Shown piece after piece: positions 1-10,989 of a DNA stretch of 64,000 bases (positions are counted from its first letter, which is position 1; every line of letters starts with the position of its first letter). Origin of the DNA: Siphonodentalium dalli (Eukaryota; Mollusca; Scaphopoda; Gadilida; Siphonodentaliidae); the NCBI GenBank assembly GCA_032622095.1, contig CP136063.1:181513956-181577955 (forward strand). The letters run 5' to 3'. Both the position numbers and the translations under genes were made by a program. The notes under the pieces are model-generated. The model made no database searches, was not told the DNA's origin, and saw only the letters and a program-made list of their open reading frames with translations.

Positions 1-494
1 CGGCGCGTCCTCCCATCCCATCCCTGTAGTTTGTTATTTTACATCTTATTGAAAAAAGGCTAAGATTGTAAGCATCTATCCCTATAAATAATAAAAATAG
101 GTAGACAAGTATATATCCAACAAAATAATCTTTTCCAGCAGATTCCATGTGAGTTTTCTTGACTCAGAAATGTTATTTTATGTATTAGAATCGAAATAAA
201 AAGCTTAGAAATATTCCTATAACTCTAAATACATCTTTAGCTAAGTTAATCTAGAGCAATCTTTGTAGTTCAGTCATATATTGCCACCAAAAAATTGGTT
301 AATGTTCATCCACTAACAAACGTCAGATATGAAAGAGGGTATAAAGAACTTAATGGCTGATTAGCACACAGCATACTATTTAATACACACATGATGATCC
401 TGGGAAACTGAAAATCTCATTTGATTAATGACTGTGTGTATAATATCTTCATGATTATCCATCTTGGTTACTACCCTGGGGTAAATCATCTTTA
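1..494. other. no feature recognised
   Basis: AT-rich sequence with no convincing ORF, hairpin or repeat partner elsewhere in the window. Confidence 0.5.
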
Positions 495-690
495 GTGATG
501 TACTAATATAAAATGCATTCTATGTCTATTAATCTAGAGTAATACTCCTAGCATGATTCCGCAGATATTTCTTGGTGAGATCTTGAGTGTGGATATTGGC
601 ACAAGAGCATTAATCCAAATTTAATCATGTTTTGCTACGTACTGCATGTAACAATAGATCCAGAAATGCTAATTGAACTAACCCAAATTG
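495..690. repeat. Direct repeat R1, copy 1
   Basis: About 175 bp that recur in the same orientation at 4309-4480, with blocks such as ATTAATCCAAATTTAATCAT kept in both. The two copies bracket the tandem array between them. I cannot tell whether they are terminal repeats of one element or a segmental duplication. Confidence 0.65.
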
Positions 691-719
691 CCTCCTCCTT
701 TTTAGCTCAACTTTACTTT

Positions 720-2515
720 GTAAAGTTTGAGCTATTGCCATGGCTTGGTATCCGTCGTGCGTGTGTGTGTGTGCGTGATTCGTCAACAATTTCCTTTAGC
801 ACGGGCTACAGTTCGTACCTTTGGTCCGATTATTATGAAATTTGTCATGGATGTTGACATAGACATGTAGATGGGAACGAGTCATTTTGGGGTCATTCGG
901 CCGAAAAACATGGCTGGCGGCCATCTTGGATTTCAAAATTTAATCCATTAGCACGGGCTACAGGCCGTACTGTTTGTCTTATTGTCATGAAATTTGTCAT
1001 GGATGTTAATATTGACATGTTGATGGGAACGAGTAATTTTGGGGTCATTCGGCCAAAAAACATGGTTGCCGGCAGCCATCTTAGATTTTACTCTTTGTAT
1101 GACTAAATTCTTTAGCATGGGCTACAGGTCGTACTTTTAGTCTGATCATCATAAAATTTGTCAAGAATGTTAATAATGACATGTAGATGGGAACGAATCA
1201 TTTTGGGGTCATTCGGCCAAAAAACATGGCCGCCAGCAGCCCAATTGGATTTTACTCTTTGTATGACTAAATCCTTTAGCACGGGCTACAGGTCGTACCT
1301 TTAGTCTGATCATCATAAAATTTGTCATGGATGTTAACAATGACATGTAGATGGGAACGAGTCATTTTGGGGTCATTCGGCCAAAAAACATGGCCGCCAG
1401 CAGCCATCTTGGATTTTACTCTTTGTGTGACTAAATCCTTTAGCACGGGCTACAGGTCGTACCTTTAGTCTGATCATCATAAAATTTGTCATGGCTGTTG
1501 AAATTGGAATGTAGATGGGAACGAGTCATTTTGGGGTCATTCAGACAAAAAACATGGCCGCCAGTGGCCATCTTGGATTTCAAAATTTAATCCATTAGCA
1601 CGGGCCACAGGTCGTACTGTTTGTCTGATCATCATGAAATTTGTCATGCATGATAATATTGACATGTAGATGGGAACGAGTAATTTTGGGGTCATTCGGC
1701 CAAAAAACATGGCCGCCAGCAGCCATCTTGGATTTTACTCTCTGTATGACTAAATCCTTTAGCACGGGCTACAGGTCCTACTTTTAGTCTGATCATCATA
1801 AAATTTGTCAAGAATGTTAATAAGGACATGTAGATGGGAACGAATCATTTTGGGGTCATTTGGCCAAAAAACATGGCCGCCAGCAGCCATCTTGGATTTT
1901 ACTCTTTGTATGACTAAATCCTTTAGCACGGGCTACAGGTCGTACCTTTAGTCTGATCATCATAAAATTTGTCATGGCTGTTGAAATTGGAATGTAGATG
2001 GGAATGAGTCATTTTGGGGTCATTCAGACAAAAATTTTATCCATTAGCACGGGCCACAGGTCGTACTGTTCGTCTGATCATCATGAAATTTGTCATGGAT
2101 GATAATATTGACATGTAGATGGGAAACGAGTAATTTTGGGGTCATTCGGCCAAATAACATGTTCGCCAGTGGCCATCTTGGATTTAAAAATTTAATCCAT
2201 TAGCACGGGCCACAGGTCGTACTCTTTGCCTGATCATCATGAAATTTGTCATGGATGTTAATATTGACATGTAGAAGGGAACGAGTAATTTTGGAGTCAT
2301 TTGGCCAAAAAACATGGCCGCCAGCAGCCATCTTGGATTTTACTCTTTGTATGACTAAATTCTTTAGCATGGGCTACAGGTAATACCTTTAGTCTGATCG
2401 TCATAAAATTTGTCATGGATGTTAACGATGACATGTAGATGGAACGACTCATTTTAGGGTCATTCGGCCAAAAACATGGCCACCAGCAGCCATCTTGGAT
2501 TTTACTTTTCTCTTC
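720..2515 (+). repeat. Tandem array of ~163-bp units (11 copies)
   Basis: The landmark TTTGTCATGGATGTT recurs 11 times at intervals of mostly 150-166 bp, with one short 121-bp unit near 2000. Each unit runs TTAGCACGGGCTACAGGTCG, a GATCATCAT block, a GATGGGAACGAGTCATTTTGG block, then ATGGCCGCCAGCAGCCATCT. Two subtypes alternate: one joined by TTTACTCTTTGTATGACTAAA and one by TTCAAAATTTAATCC. It is preceded by a GAGCTATTGCCATGGCTTGG lead-in and a short (GT)n run at 761-775. It is non-coding; frames are broken from unit to unit. Confidence 0.85.
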
Positions 2516-3812
2516 AAGTCTATAAACTAGTATTAGACATTCAACTTTCCACATTCCTAATCGCTCCATTGACTGTAATACATTAAATTATTCCCTTTCC
2601 AAGTTGAGCTACAGTGTCATTGACACTTTCATTTAGCTTAACTTGACAAATTTTGAGCTATTGCCATCGCTTGGCACACCCTACAGGCCACATCCCTCAT
2701 CCGAACGCCACCAAACTTCATATGGATTTTTGGGCTGACCATTAGATGGGAGCCATCAAATTTTTCAGTGGCCATCTTGGATTTTACACTTTACATGACT
2801 AAATCCTTTGGCACGCCCTGTAGCCCACGTCCGAAAATAGTTAAAAAACATGGCAGCCAGCAGACATCTTGGATTTCAAATTTGAATCTGTCACCACATC
2901 TTGCAGTCCGCATTTATCAGGCATGTTTAGGATCGCCTCTAGATTGGAGCTATCAAAATTGAATGATTTTCAATTAAAAACATTGCTGCTGGCAGCCATC
3001 TTGTATTTTACTCTTTGCATGACAAAATACTTTGGCCCACCCTACAGAACACATCCCTTGTTCAATCATCACCAAACTTTATATGGATCTCTAGATGAAA
3101 CCTGTAAGGTGACCTCTAGATGAGAGCCATAAATTTTTTCCGAAATTTGTTGGAAAAACATGGCTGCCAGTAGCCATTTTGGATTTTACTCTTTACATGT
3201 TTAAATCCTTCGGCACACCTTTAATACAAACCACATCCCTCATCCATCATCACCGAGCTGAATATGGATCTTCAGGGTGACCCTAGATGGGAACCATGTT
3301 TCCCAAAATTTGTTAAAAAAACTTGGCCACCAGCAGCCATCTTGGATTTCAAATTTGAATCCATCGACATACTCAGCAGCCCGTATTTATCAGAAAATTT
3401 ACAGGCATGTTTAGTATCACCTCTAGATGGTAGCTATCAAATTTTTACGAATTACATTGAAAAATCATGGCAGCCATTTTGGATTTTACTCTTTTCATAA
3501 CTAAATCCTTCGGCTCACCCTACATGCCACATCCCTCATCCGATCATCACCAAACTTCATATGGTTCTTCTGGGTGACCTCTAAATGGGAGAAATCCAAT
3601 TTAAAAAAAAAAATGGCTGCCATCACATTTGAATCCATTGGCACACACTGCAGCCCACATTTCTTGAAATGTTTGAAATGAACATAATTTCATCTACACA
3701 ATACAATCCCTGAATTGCTTTGACTTTCCTTCTTTATCATTCTATTGACTGCTCAGCATAAAATTAACTCCTCCCCAAGTTGAGCTACAGTGTCATTGAC
3801 ACTTTCATAATT
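2516..3812 (+). repeat. Diverged continuation of the array
   Basis: Degenerate units share CCATCTTGGATTTTACTCTTT and GCACACCCTACAG-type blocks with the upstream array but are much less alike. A second direct pair, AAGTTGAGCTACAGTGTCAT, sits at about 2600 and 3775 and brackets this part. No gene seen. Confidence 0.65.
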
Positions 3813-3852
3813 TGGACAGATCATCTTTGTGATGTACTACATGTAATATAAG

Positions 3853-3965
3853 GGGCCCTGATGGTGTCTCAGTTGGTAAGGTGCAATAGGCCAGTATAAC
3901 CCTTCTAGCCAGCTATTGCAAATCTAAAGTGGATTTGTAAGCCCGACACATGGTTTTAACCTGAT
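3853..3965 (+). repeat. possible tRNA-derived SINE head
   Basis: GTCTCAGTTGGTAAGGTGC resembles a tRNA A-box region, and GGTTTTAACCTG about 75 bp later resembles a worn B box. There is no cloverleaf good enough to call a tRNA. It is cut on the right by a family F MITE. Confidence 0.35.
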
Positions 3966-4017
3966 TAGTGCATTAGGACCTGTTTGTCAGTTGCTTTCCA
4001 GTGACTGGAGGGTTGTA

Positions 4018-4180
4018 CAGTAATGCCCTAAATAATCGACTCCTTAACCACAGTAGAATTATGGGTAATTTTTCAGGATTTAGTCGGAAATATGGCTTGT
4101 TGCCATTCATCGGAAAGCTCTCACTGAGAGCTTTCCGATGAATGGCAACAAGCCATATTTCGACTAAATCCTGAAAAAAA
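4018..4180. mobile_element. Family F palindromic MITE, copy 1 (3' truncated)
   Basis: Starts CAGTAATGCCCTAAATAATC after a TA; the two arms fold on CTCTCACTGAGAG near 4120. The second arm stops after AAATCCTGAAAA, so the right terminal repeat is missing. Tc1/mariner-type by its CAGT ends and TA flank. Confidence 0.8.
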
Positions 4181-4308
4181 ATTGCGCATTGGAGTGATTT
4201 CCCATTTAAATTAACCTTCCGCACGGTCTTTCCTCCACCTGTAAAACTGATTAATGTTGTGATATGGCCTAGCGGCTAATACAGTGATAGACTCCAATAA
4301 ACTTAACA

Positions 4309-4480
4309 ATGTACTAATATCAGAAGAATTCTCTATCCATTAATCTAAAGTAATACTCTTAGTCTTGATTCCATAGGTATTTCTTGTGGAGCTTGTAGAT
4401 ATTGGCACGAGAGTATTAATCCAAATTTAATCATGTTTTACTACATGCTGCATGTAAGAATAGATGCAGCATTATATTCG
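4309..4480. repeat. Direct repeat R1, copy 2
   Basis: Second copy of the segment at 495-690, same orientation, moderately diverged. Confidence 0.65.
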
Positions 4481-4714
4481 AAACAACCTAATTACATTGC
4501 TCATTTTCTCACTCAAAATGCTCATTGTCGTTTGAACCTAAAATTAATTTGGTTGTGTTCCAACTATCTTATGTGGCTACACCCTCATGGTTGGACCTGG
4601 ATACATAAATGTGTCAGAGCAGATATTTTAGATGTGGTTGGCTGAACAGTGGTGATTGTGAGCTTTATACTGGCCGTGGGGTTATAGTGTTTGGCTTGTA
4701 GTCGCTGTCAATTA

Positions 4715-4927
4715 CAGTAGTGCCCTAAGTAATGAACTCCTTAACCACAGCAGAATTATGGGTAACTTTTCAGGATTTAGTCAGAAATATGGCTTGTTGC
4801 CATTCATCCGAAAGCTCTCGGTGAGAGCTTTCCGATGAATGGCAAGAAGCCATATTTCCGATTAAAACCTGAATAGTTACCCATAATTCTGCTGTGGTTT
4901 AGGAGTCCATTACTTAGGACATTATTG
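4715..4927. mobile_element. Family F palindromic MITE, copy 2
   Basis: Both ends present (CAGTAGTGCCC ... GGACATTATTG) flanked by TA. The whole element is one inverted repeat folding near 4820. Confidence 0.85.
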
Positions 4928-4995
4928 TAACACAGAGATGAGTTTAATACTCGATGGCCGACTACTGAGATTCCTAGAACTGGCTAGGCTTCGAG

Positions 4996-5618
4996 TTAAC
5001 TCTTTCCATGCTAAATGGATTCTCCGATTCAATTTTTAAAGTATACATTTGAATAGTCTATTATTCATTTTGAGGGTAATAAAAGCAGATGACAAACAGA
5101 TGAAAAGCTAATATAAGTGCAGAAGGATTCATATTCTTTGGCAAACATTTTCTTTGGGAAATACTCATCAATGAGTATTTAATATTGACATGTCTCCAAA
5201 TAGTGTGTCTATGATTTACAGAATGAGGTCCCCAGAGGGCGAATTTAGTGATGTTATCCAGCATGGCAGGCTAGCACCACCAAATTCACCCTCTGGGGAC
5301 CTCATTCTTCTTAGGTCTCATATTCTAGGAAGTATGGTCTCAAATTAACATTGTTTTTAGTTACTTTTTCCCTTCTGTTCAGTTTCTATATCCCCTAATT
5401 TGCAGAAGATAAGATGAATAATCGAGGTGACTATTAAATGGGTGAACATCACCAACTTCAACTGGGAAACTTCCGTCTGATCCTAGATCTCCCATAGCAA
5501 TTGAGGCCTAAGCTGAATGAGGTTCCCAGAGGGTGAATTTGTAGATACTAGTCCACCATGCAGGATAGCATCAGTAAATTCACCCTCTGGGGACCTCATT
5601 TAGTATAGAAAGTGTTAA
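4996..5618. mobile_element. Composite TTAA element: family H ends around paired G hairpins
   Basis: Begins TTAACTCTTTCCATGCTAAA and ends TAGTATAGAAAGTGTTAA. H-type arms (TGGATTCTCCGATTCA; ATACTCATCAATGAGTATTT) enclose two G hairpins at 5218-5310 and 5515-5600, each with arms GAGGTCCCCAGAGGG and its complement. It looks like an H element carrying a G element, or a fused family. Confidence 0.7.
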
Positions 5619-5639
5619 ATTCACCCAAATCTCACTTCC

Positions 5640-5936
5640 AATTGTGACCCTTGAGCAAGGTCGCTCGTACTGCCAATGATTCTCACCACTCATGCATTGA
5701 GTGAATAATTGTCCTGGAGTTGATGGATATTGTCAGTATGAAATTCTAATATGTGCTTGATAACGTTTCAGCATGGGGTCACAAACCCATCCAATCCACT
5801 CATTGGAGGATGGGAAATTCAATGGTGTCATGCCATTAGGCCAGGGTAATAATCAGTGTAAGGTGTAAAATGCATTGAAATAAATTATTTGCGGAATGTG
5901 CTATATAAATGGTTCGATTATTATTATTATTGTTAG
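5640..5936 (+). repeat. SINE-like element with ATT-rich tail
   Basis: Contains GACCCTTGAGCAAGGTCGCT, which recurs inverted at 39808-39836 inside a tRNA-derived SINE, and ends in CTATATAAATGG followed by (ATT)n. No tRNA-like head is seen here, so it is probably 5' truncated. Confidence 0.65.
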
Positions 5937-6005
5937 ATGTATACAGTTATATATGCGAAATCAAGTGTAAATCTCTAAGCAAAGATTAATTGACTTCAGT
6001 AAATA

Positions 6006-6521
6006 TTAACCATTTCTATACTATATATACTAAATTGACAAGTAGTTTCCTTAGGAAATTTCAGATAATAAACAAACGGCCATAGGCCTTATATTAACCC
6101 TTTGAGTGCCAGGGGCCGATCTCATCGGCCCTAAACCTACAAATTAAGTCTGTTAAAGAATATAATAATAAATTATTAAAATTGTAAAAAAAAAAAAAAA
6201 AAAAAAATTGTTAGGCCAATGCATTCTCTTATATATGCGAGGCGACCTATGGTCGACTCACATATATAAGAGAATGCATTGGCACAGGGTATATGGGTTG
6301 ATACAAAAATCGACCTGGCACTCAAAGGGTTAATATCAAAGCTTATTATTTGAACATTTCCCTCCAATGAATATGAATACTTCTGGACTTCTATTTTTAT
6401 CTTTTCACCTGTCTGTTGTCTGCTCATTTTACCTGAACATGCCTCCAAATAAATAATAGACCATTCCGATGTATACTTTTATAAGTGAATGGGAGGATCC
6501 ATTCAGTATAGAAAAGGTTAA
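6006..6521. mobile_element. Family H TTAA MITE carrying a nested B element
   Basis: Left end TTAACCATTTCTATACT, right end CAGTATAGAAAAGGTTAA. The internal H sequence resumes on either side of 6094-6333, so B inserted into this older H copy. Confidence 0.75.
6094..6333. mobile_element. Family B TTAA MITE with central hairpin
   Basis: TTAACCCTTTGAGTGCCAGG at the left is matched by its complement at the right. A near-perfect hairpin with arms GCCAATGCATTCTCTTATAT lies at 6211-6284. A 24-base poly(A) stretch precedes it. Confidence 0.9.
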
Positions 6522-6539
6522 GGAGGTCTCCCATAGCAA

Positions 6540-6668
6540 TTGAGGCCCAAGCTGAATGAGGTCCCATGAGGGTGAGTTTGGTGATGCTAGCCTGCTGTGC
6601 TGGATAGTGTCACTAAATTCTCCCTCTGGGGACCTCATTCTGCAAATGTCAGACACACTAAATTCAGG
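6540..6668. mobile_element. Family G hairpin, single
   Basis: GAATGAGGTCCCATGAGGGT pairs with ACCCTCTGGGGACCTCATTC style sequence about 80 bp later, ending in the typical AATGTCAGACACACTA tail. Confidence 0.7.
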
Positions 6669-7349
6669 CTTGCTCTTGAGGCATATAAATCTCTATAAAT
6701 GCATTACAGTGACAATAAGTGAGAAACTAATAATGTAGTATGTGTTAATTGTAAACGAATAAAGATGGGGCAAGTACCAGTTAACAGGGGATAGGAAACA
6801 TGTGTATCTCTTAAAAGTCCCACAAATACCACATACCAGAGAAGGACATCTTATATTTCCCAAGTTCTTATATGCAACAGTTTCCTCTCATAGCTCACTT
6901 GTCGATATCATACCCCCCACTAATTTCTGTTTAGTGTTTACAGATTATATAGGCAATCTAATTGTATTCATTAATATTATATCCTGAGACACTGCAATCC
7001 TCTATGTTTAGGACCGGGAACTATAATGTACAGTAAATTAATGCCATCCCACCGCATACTTAACATTAACAAACCAAACTTTTTATCCACCTCCGGGCTA
7101 GACACAGCGTTATTCTTATATAATATAATTTCTTTCTGCACAGTATACCACTAGCCGGAGTACTCAGAATTCACTATGCCTCAGCATTCCTCAAATCAAG
7201 AGTTTAGTTTATACAAAGAAAGTTCAATGCTTAAGTGTACTTTTAGAGTAATAGATATATTGTAGTGCAGCAGACTCTATTGACTATTGTGCCGTTAATT
7301 GAACGAGAGTTAAGTGGTTAGTGTTGATGAAGAGAGGATATATTCTTAG
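6669..7349. other. no feature recognised
   Basis: AT-rich single-copy-looking sequence; no hairpin or convincing ORF. Confidence 0.45.
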
Positions 7350-7413
7350 ATGGAGGATTCTCATGATATGTTTTATTTTGAATCAGGGGATTCTGCTGAT
7401 TCCGAAAATGAAG
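7350..7413 (+). CDS. candidate short first coding exon (speculative)
   Basis: An ATG at 7350 opens 21 codons of acidic, serine-rich residues (MEDSHDMFYFESGDSADSEN...), ending GAAAATGAAG before GTTGGT, a weak donor. If spliced there, one base of a codon remains, which is the phase needed by the TNFAIP8-like exon at 48864. Vertebrate TNFAIP8 also has a short acidic N-terminal segment from an upstream exon. Against this: the intron would be 41 kb, the donor is poor and the frame continues to a stop at 7517 (56 codons), which could arise by chance. No family recognised. Confidence 0.18.
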
Positions 7414-7739
7414 GTTGGTTAGTTTTTAAAATTCACATGTTATATGCCGAATCTCACAAATTTACTCAAGCTATTAAATCCATATTGATTTTTGTCCGAA
7501 ATCTTTTTAGATCATGAATAAGTTTTTGTTCTACACTATCTGGTGGTATCTTTTTTTCCCCCAACACACCAAAACAAAACAAAAAACAAGATAAATGTTT
7601 TCTTATGAAATTTTGCACTGCAATTTCTTGGAAAATCACAGCGTTTTCAAGTATATATATTTTTCTACTGCTAGTTATTTTTGTGATAGAAAAATATAGG
7701 AATTGTTATCAGCTATAGTGGTGCCACACAAAAGGAGGT
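7414..7739. other. no feature recognised
   Basis: T-rich and A-rich low-complexity sequence. Confidence 0.45.
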
Positions 7740-8108
7740 TTAACCCTTTACCCAACAGAAGGGCCCTGTGCCAATGCATTCTCTTATATATGCGAGTCGA
7801 CCATAGCCTATGATAGGTCGCCTCGCATATATAAGAGAATGCATTGGCTTAAAGAATGTAAGAAAAAATGGTAAAAAGTGTTAAAAAAGATTTTTTTTAC
7901 GCCAATGCATTCTCTTATATATGCGAGGCTCGCATATATAAGAGAATGCATTGGCACAGGGCATAACTGTAACTATCACAATGTGGTCAAGGAGCCGGTT
8001 CCAATGATATCCATATTTGTATGGTTCTATTGAGACAGACCGAAGATATTTTAGGCTGTTGAAGCTTTATTTGGCCGGTTTTGGCCGGTTTGTTGGGTAA
8101 AGGGTTAA
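7740..8108. mobile_element. TTAA MITE with two hairpins
   Basis: Ends TTAACCCTTTACCCAACA and TGTTGGGTAAAGGGTTAA. Inside are two copies of the GCCAATGCATTCTCTTATAT hairpin (about 7790-7868 and 7901-7955), the second with almost no loop. Near the right end GGCCGG occurs as a short direct repeat. Confidence 0.85.
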
Positions 8109-8213
8109 ATAAAAGAATTACCCTTCTGTGTCCCTGAATGGAAATAACTTAATTGTTCTGGTCACCTATTGCCTTGTTATATAAACAATTATAAGATTGG
8201 CCTAAATTTAAAC

Positions 8214-8403
8214 TGGTACTGTACACTAAATCCAGACTAAATACTCAACAGACTCGTCATAAACTCATTTTCATTATTATTACCATGATGTTTACATCAC
8301 ATGAGTGTATTCATTCATGGCTCATATTCATTCATTTGTTGCATAAATTCTGTTGAGTATAAAAGTTGGTACCTTAAATGACCAGATTTAGTGTACAGTA
8401 CCC
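8214..8403. mobile_element. inverted-repeat MITE
   Basis: GGTACTGTACACTAAATC at the left is complementary to GATTTAGTGTACAGTACC at the right, with ACTCAACAGA/TCTGTTGAGT also paired further in. Target duplication not resolved. Confidence 0.65.
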
Positions 8404-8698
8404 CTTTAACCACCGGTTAAGTCATCCTGCTGATTTTCTATGACGTTTGTGGGTCCTGCTGAATTGCTATGATGCTGGTAGAACAAATTGATGCTGTTAA
8501 GAAAAAGTACCATTGCTGTTTTCTTAAAATTGTCATTTTCATCGTGTTTGGCTAATCCAAGAGAAAGAGCCAGTGTCTGTATGAAACATTCAAGAACATA
8601 AATATTTTAATAATTGCACAGGTATTTGCAAAACAATAGGGACAGCTATCATGATTATGGTTGGTTTGCAACAACCAACACCTCTGTTTTAAAAGATA
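8404..8698. other. no feature recognised
   Basis: Single-copy-looking sequence without clear structure. Confidence 0.4.
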
Positions 8699-8909
8699 CG
8701 GTAATATCCTAAATAATCAACTCCTTAACCACAGCAGAATTGTGGGTAATTTTTCAGGATTTAGTCGGAAATATGGCTTGTTGCCATTCATCGGAAAGCT
8801 CTCACAGAGCTTTTTGAAGAATGGCAACAAGCCATATTTCCTATTAAATCCTGAAAAATTACCCATAATTCTGCTGTGGTTAAGGAGTCGATTATTTAGG
8901 GCATTACTG
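8699..8909. mobile_element. Family F palindromic MITE, copy 3
   Basis: Both arms present; the left tip is mutated (CGGTAATATCC), the right tip is intact (GGGCATTACTG) and followed by TA. Confidence 0.85.
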
Positions 8910-9054
8910 TAGTTATTTCTTTTCCTTCCCAATGGATACCTGGCCCCTTCTCAACCCCACAGACATGAATCTGCATTTCAGAGACAAAATAGCTTCGCTC
9001 CAAAGCCCTTTCAAGATGACCAAGTCGCAGTTAATATAAAAATAAATTAGTAAC

Positions 9055-9138
9055 AGCCATATTTCCAACTAAATCCTGAAAAATTACCAATAAATCTGCT
9101 GTGGTTTATAAGGAGACGATTATTTATGACATTACTTT
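9055..9138. mobile_element. Family F MITE, right-arm fragment
   Basis: CAGCCATATTTCCAACTAAA through GATTATTTATGACATTACT; only one arm survives. Confidence 0.7.
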
Positions 9139-9304
9139 ATATGTTTTTGAATGTTTTGTACTCATAACTGCTTTTCTTTGATTCATTCAGAGTAGTCAAA
9201 CACCAGGAAAATGAGATCTCTAGATAAAATAATGGTACTTTTTCTTAACAGCATCACTTTACCCTATCAGCATCATAGCAATCCAACAGGACCCACCACC
9301 ATCC

Positions 9305-9405
9305 ACAGGTCCCCAGAAAAAAAATTGACCCCACCACCAATAGTACTTAATCCTATAGAATTAAGTACTATTGGGGGTGGGGTCAATTTTTTTCTGGGGA
9401 CCTGT
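9305..9405. repeat. near-perfect hairpin
   Basis: Arms of about 45 bp (ACAGGTCCCCAG ... TAGTACTTAA and complement) around a 10-bp loop. Resembles a very short MITE; no clear target duplication. Confidence 0.75.
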
Positions 9406-9467
9406 GCCACCATCATAGAAAATTTGCAGGCCCTTGTGACCAGGGGTGTACGTTATAACCAGCACTA

Positions 9468-9680
9468 CAGTAATGCTCTAAGTAATCGACTCCTTAACCA
9501 CAGCAGAATTATGGGTAACTTTTCAGGATTTAGTCGGAAATATGGCTTGTTGCCATTCATCGGAAAGCTCTCACTGAGAGCTTTCCGATGAATGGCAACA
9601 AGCCATATTTCCGACTAAATCCTGAAAAGTTACCCATAATTCTGCTGTTGTTAAGGAGTCGATTACTTAGAGCATTACTG
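9468..9680. mobile_element. Family F palindromic MITE, copy 5 (complete)
   Basis: CAGTAATGCTCTAAGTAATC to its complement, flanked by TA on both sides. Among the best-preserved copies. Confidence 0.9.
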
Positions 9681-9752
9681 TATCTTCTTTCTGAAATTAG
9701 TTTCTTGAAAATAATTAAAAGCTGAAAAATCAACCACAAGTATTATATATAT

Positions 9753-10310
9753 GACTAGCCGATGAGCCCGACGTTGTCCGGGCTATTAAAAATCAAATTT
9801 CAAGTCGATAGCTCTACCCAGCCCGACGCTATTCAAAAACCAAATTTCAAGTCGATAGCTCTACCCGTTTCCGAGATCTGGACTGCGCATGCGCGAAGCT
9901 GGCGTCGCACGGGCTCGGCGACCCGATAAAATTTGTATCCGGGGCAAGATACATTCGTATACCAAATTTCAAGTCGATAGCTCCACCCGTTTCCGAGATC
10001 TGGTCTGCGCATGCGCGAAGCTTGCGTCGCACGGGCTCGGCGACCCGATAAAATTCGTATCCGGGGCAAGATACATTCACATAGCAAATTTCAAGTCGAT
10101 AGCTCCACCCGTTTCCGAGATCTCGTCTGCGCATGCGCGAAGCGGGCGCCGCACAGGCTCGCCAATACGACAACGACGACCGCCTTGTCAAACTACACAC
10201 AAGTACCAAGTTTCGTCCCGATCGGTCGAGAATCGTAGATTTGTATCAATGACATACAGACATACATACAGACAAACAAACAAACAGAGGTCTTCAAAAT
10301 ATATATGAGA
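9753..10310 (+). repeat. 122-bp triple-repeat retroelement-like block 1
   Basis: Head ACTAGCCGATGAGCCCG, then three tandem 122-bp units (CCCGTTTCCGAGATCT at 9865, 9987 and 10109; each with TGCGCATGCGCGAAGC), then a unique tail ACCAAGTTTCGTCCCGATCG and a (CAGA/CATA)n run ending TCTTCAAAATATATATGAGA. The tail is typical of SINE/non-LTR 3' ends. Much richer in CpG than its surroundings. The long arginine-rich ORFs across it follow from the repeat and are not taken as genes. Confidence 0.75.
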
Positions 10311-10822
10311 ACTAGCCGATGAGCCCGATGTTGTCCGGGCTACGTTGTCCGGGCTATTCAAAAAACAAATTTCAATCGATAGCTCTACCCGTTTCCGAGA
10401 TCTGGTCTGCGTATGCGTGAAGCTGGCGTCGCACGGGCTCGGCGACCCGATAACATTTGTATCCGGGGCAAGATACATTCACACACCAAATTTCAAGTCG
10501 ATAGCTCCACCCGTTTCCGAGATCTGGTCTGCGCATGCGCGAAGCTGGCGTCGCACGGGCTTGGCGACCCGATAAAATTCGTATTCGGGGCAAGATACAT
10601 TCGCATAGCAAATTTCAAGTCAATAGCTCCACCCGTTTCCGAGATCTCGTCTGCGCATGCGCGAAGCGGGCGCTGCACGTGCTCGCCAATACGACAACAT
10701 CCACCGCCTGGTCAAACTACACACACGTACCAAGTTTCGTCCCGATCGGTCGAGAATCGTAGATTTGTATTAATGACATACAGACAGACAGACAGACAGA
10801 GGTCTTCAAAATATATATGAGA
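10311..10822 (+). repeat. 122-bp triple-repeat retroelement-like block 2
   Basis: A second element with the same head, three 122-bp units and the same tail, directly abutting block 1. TATATATGA occurs before block 1 and after each block, consistent with a short target duplication or with a dimer. Confidence 0.75.
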
Positions 10823-10862
10823 TATAGGCCATTTTGAAAGTAGTGTGGGATTCTAATGCAAC

Positions 10863-10977
10863 TTAAACCTTTCTATACTAAATACTCATTCTGGATATTT
10901 CTCGTACATATGATTGGCACCATGATATAACCTATACGCAACTGGATGGAGAAACCATTTAGTGAAGAAAGGGTTAA
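10863..10977. mobile_element. short family H derivative
   Basis: TTAAACCTTTCTATACTAAA ... GTGAAGAAAGGGTTAA, 115 bp; internal sequence deleted. Confidence 0.7.
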
Positions 10978-10989
10978 TTTCAGTATGTG

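Noticed and set aside
3853-3965. Functional tRNA gene
   Set aside because: A- and B-box-like words exist but no cloverleaf or acceptor stem can be drawn.
9833-10820. Long arginine-rich reading frames on both strands
   Set aside because: They follow the 122-bp repeat and occur in several frames at once; no start or domain.
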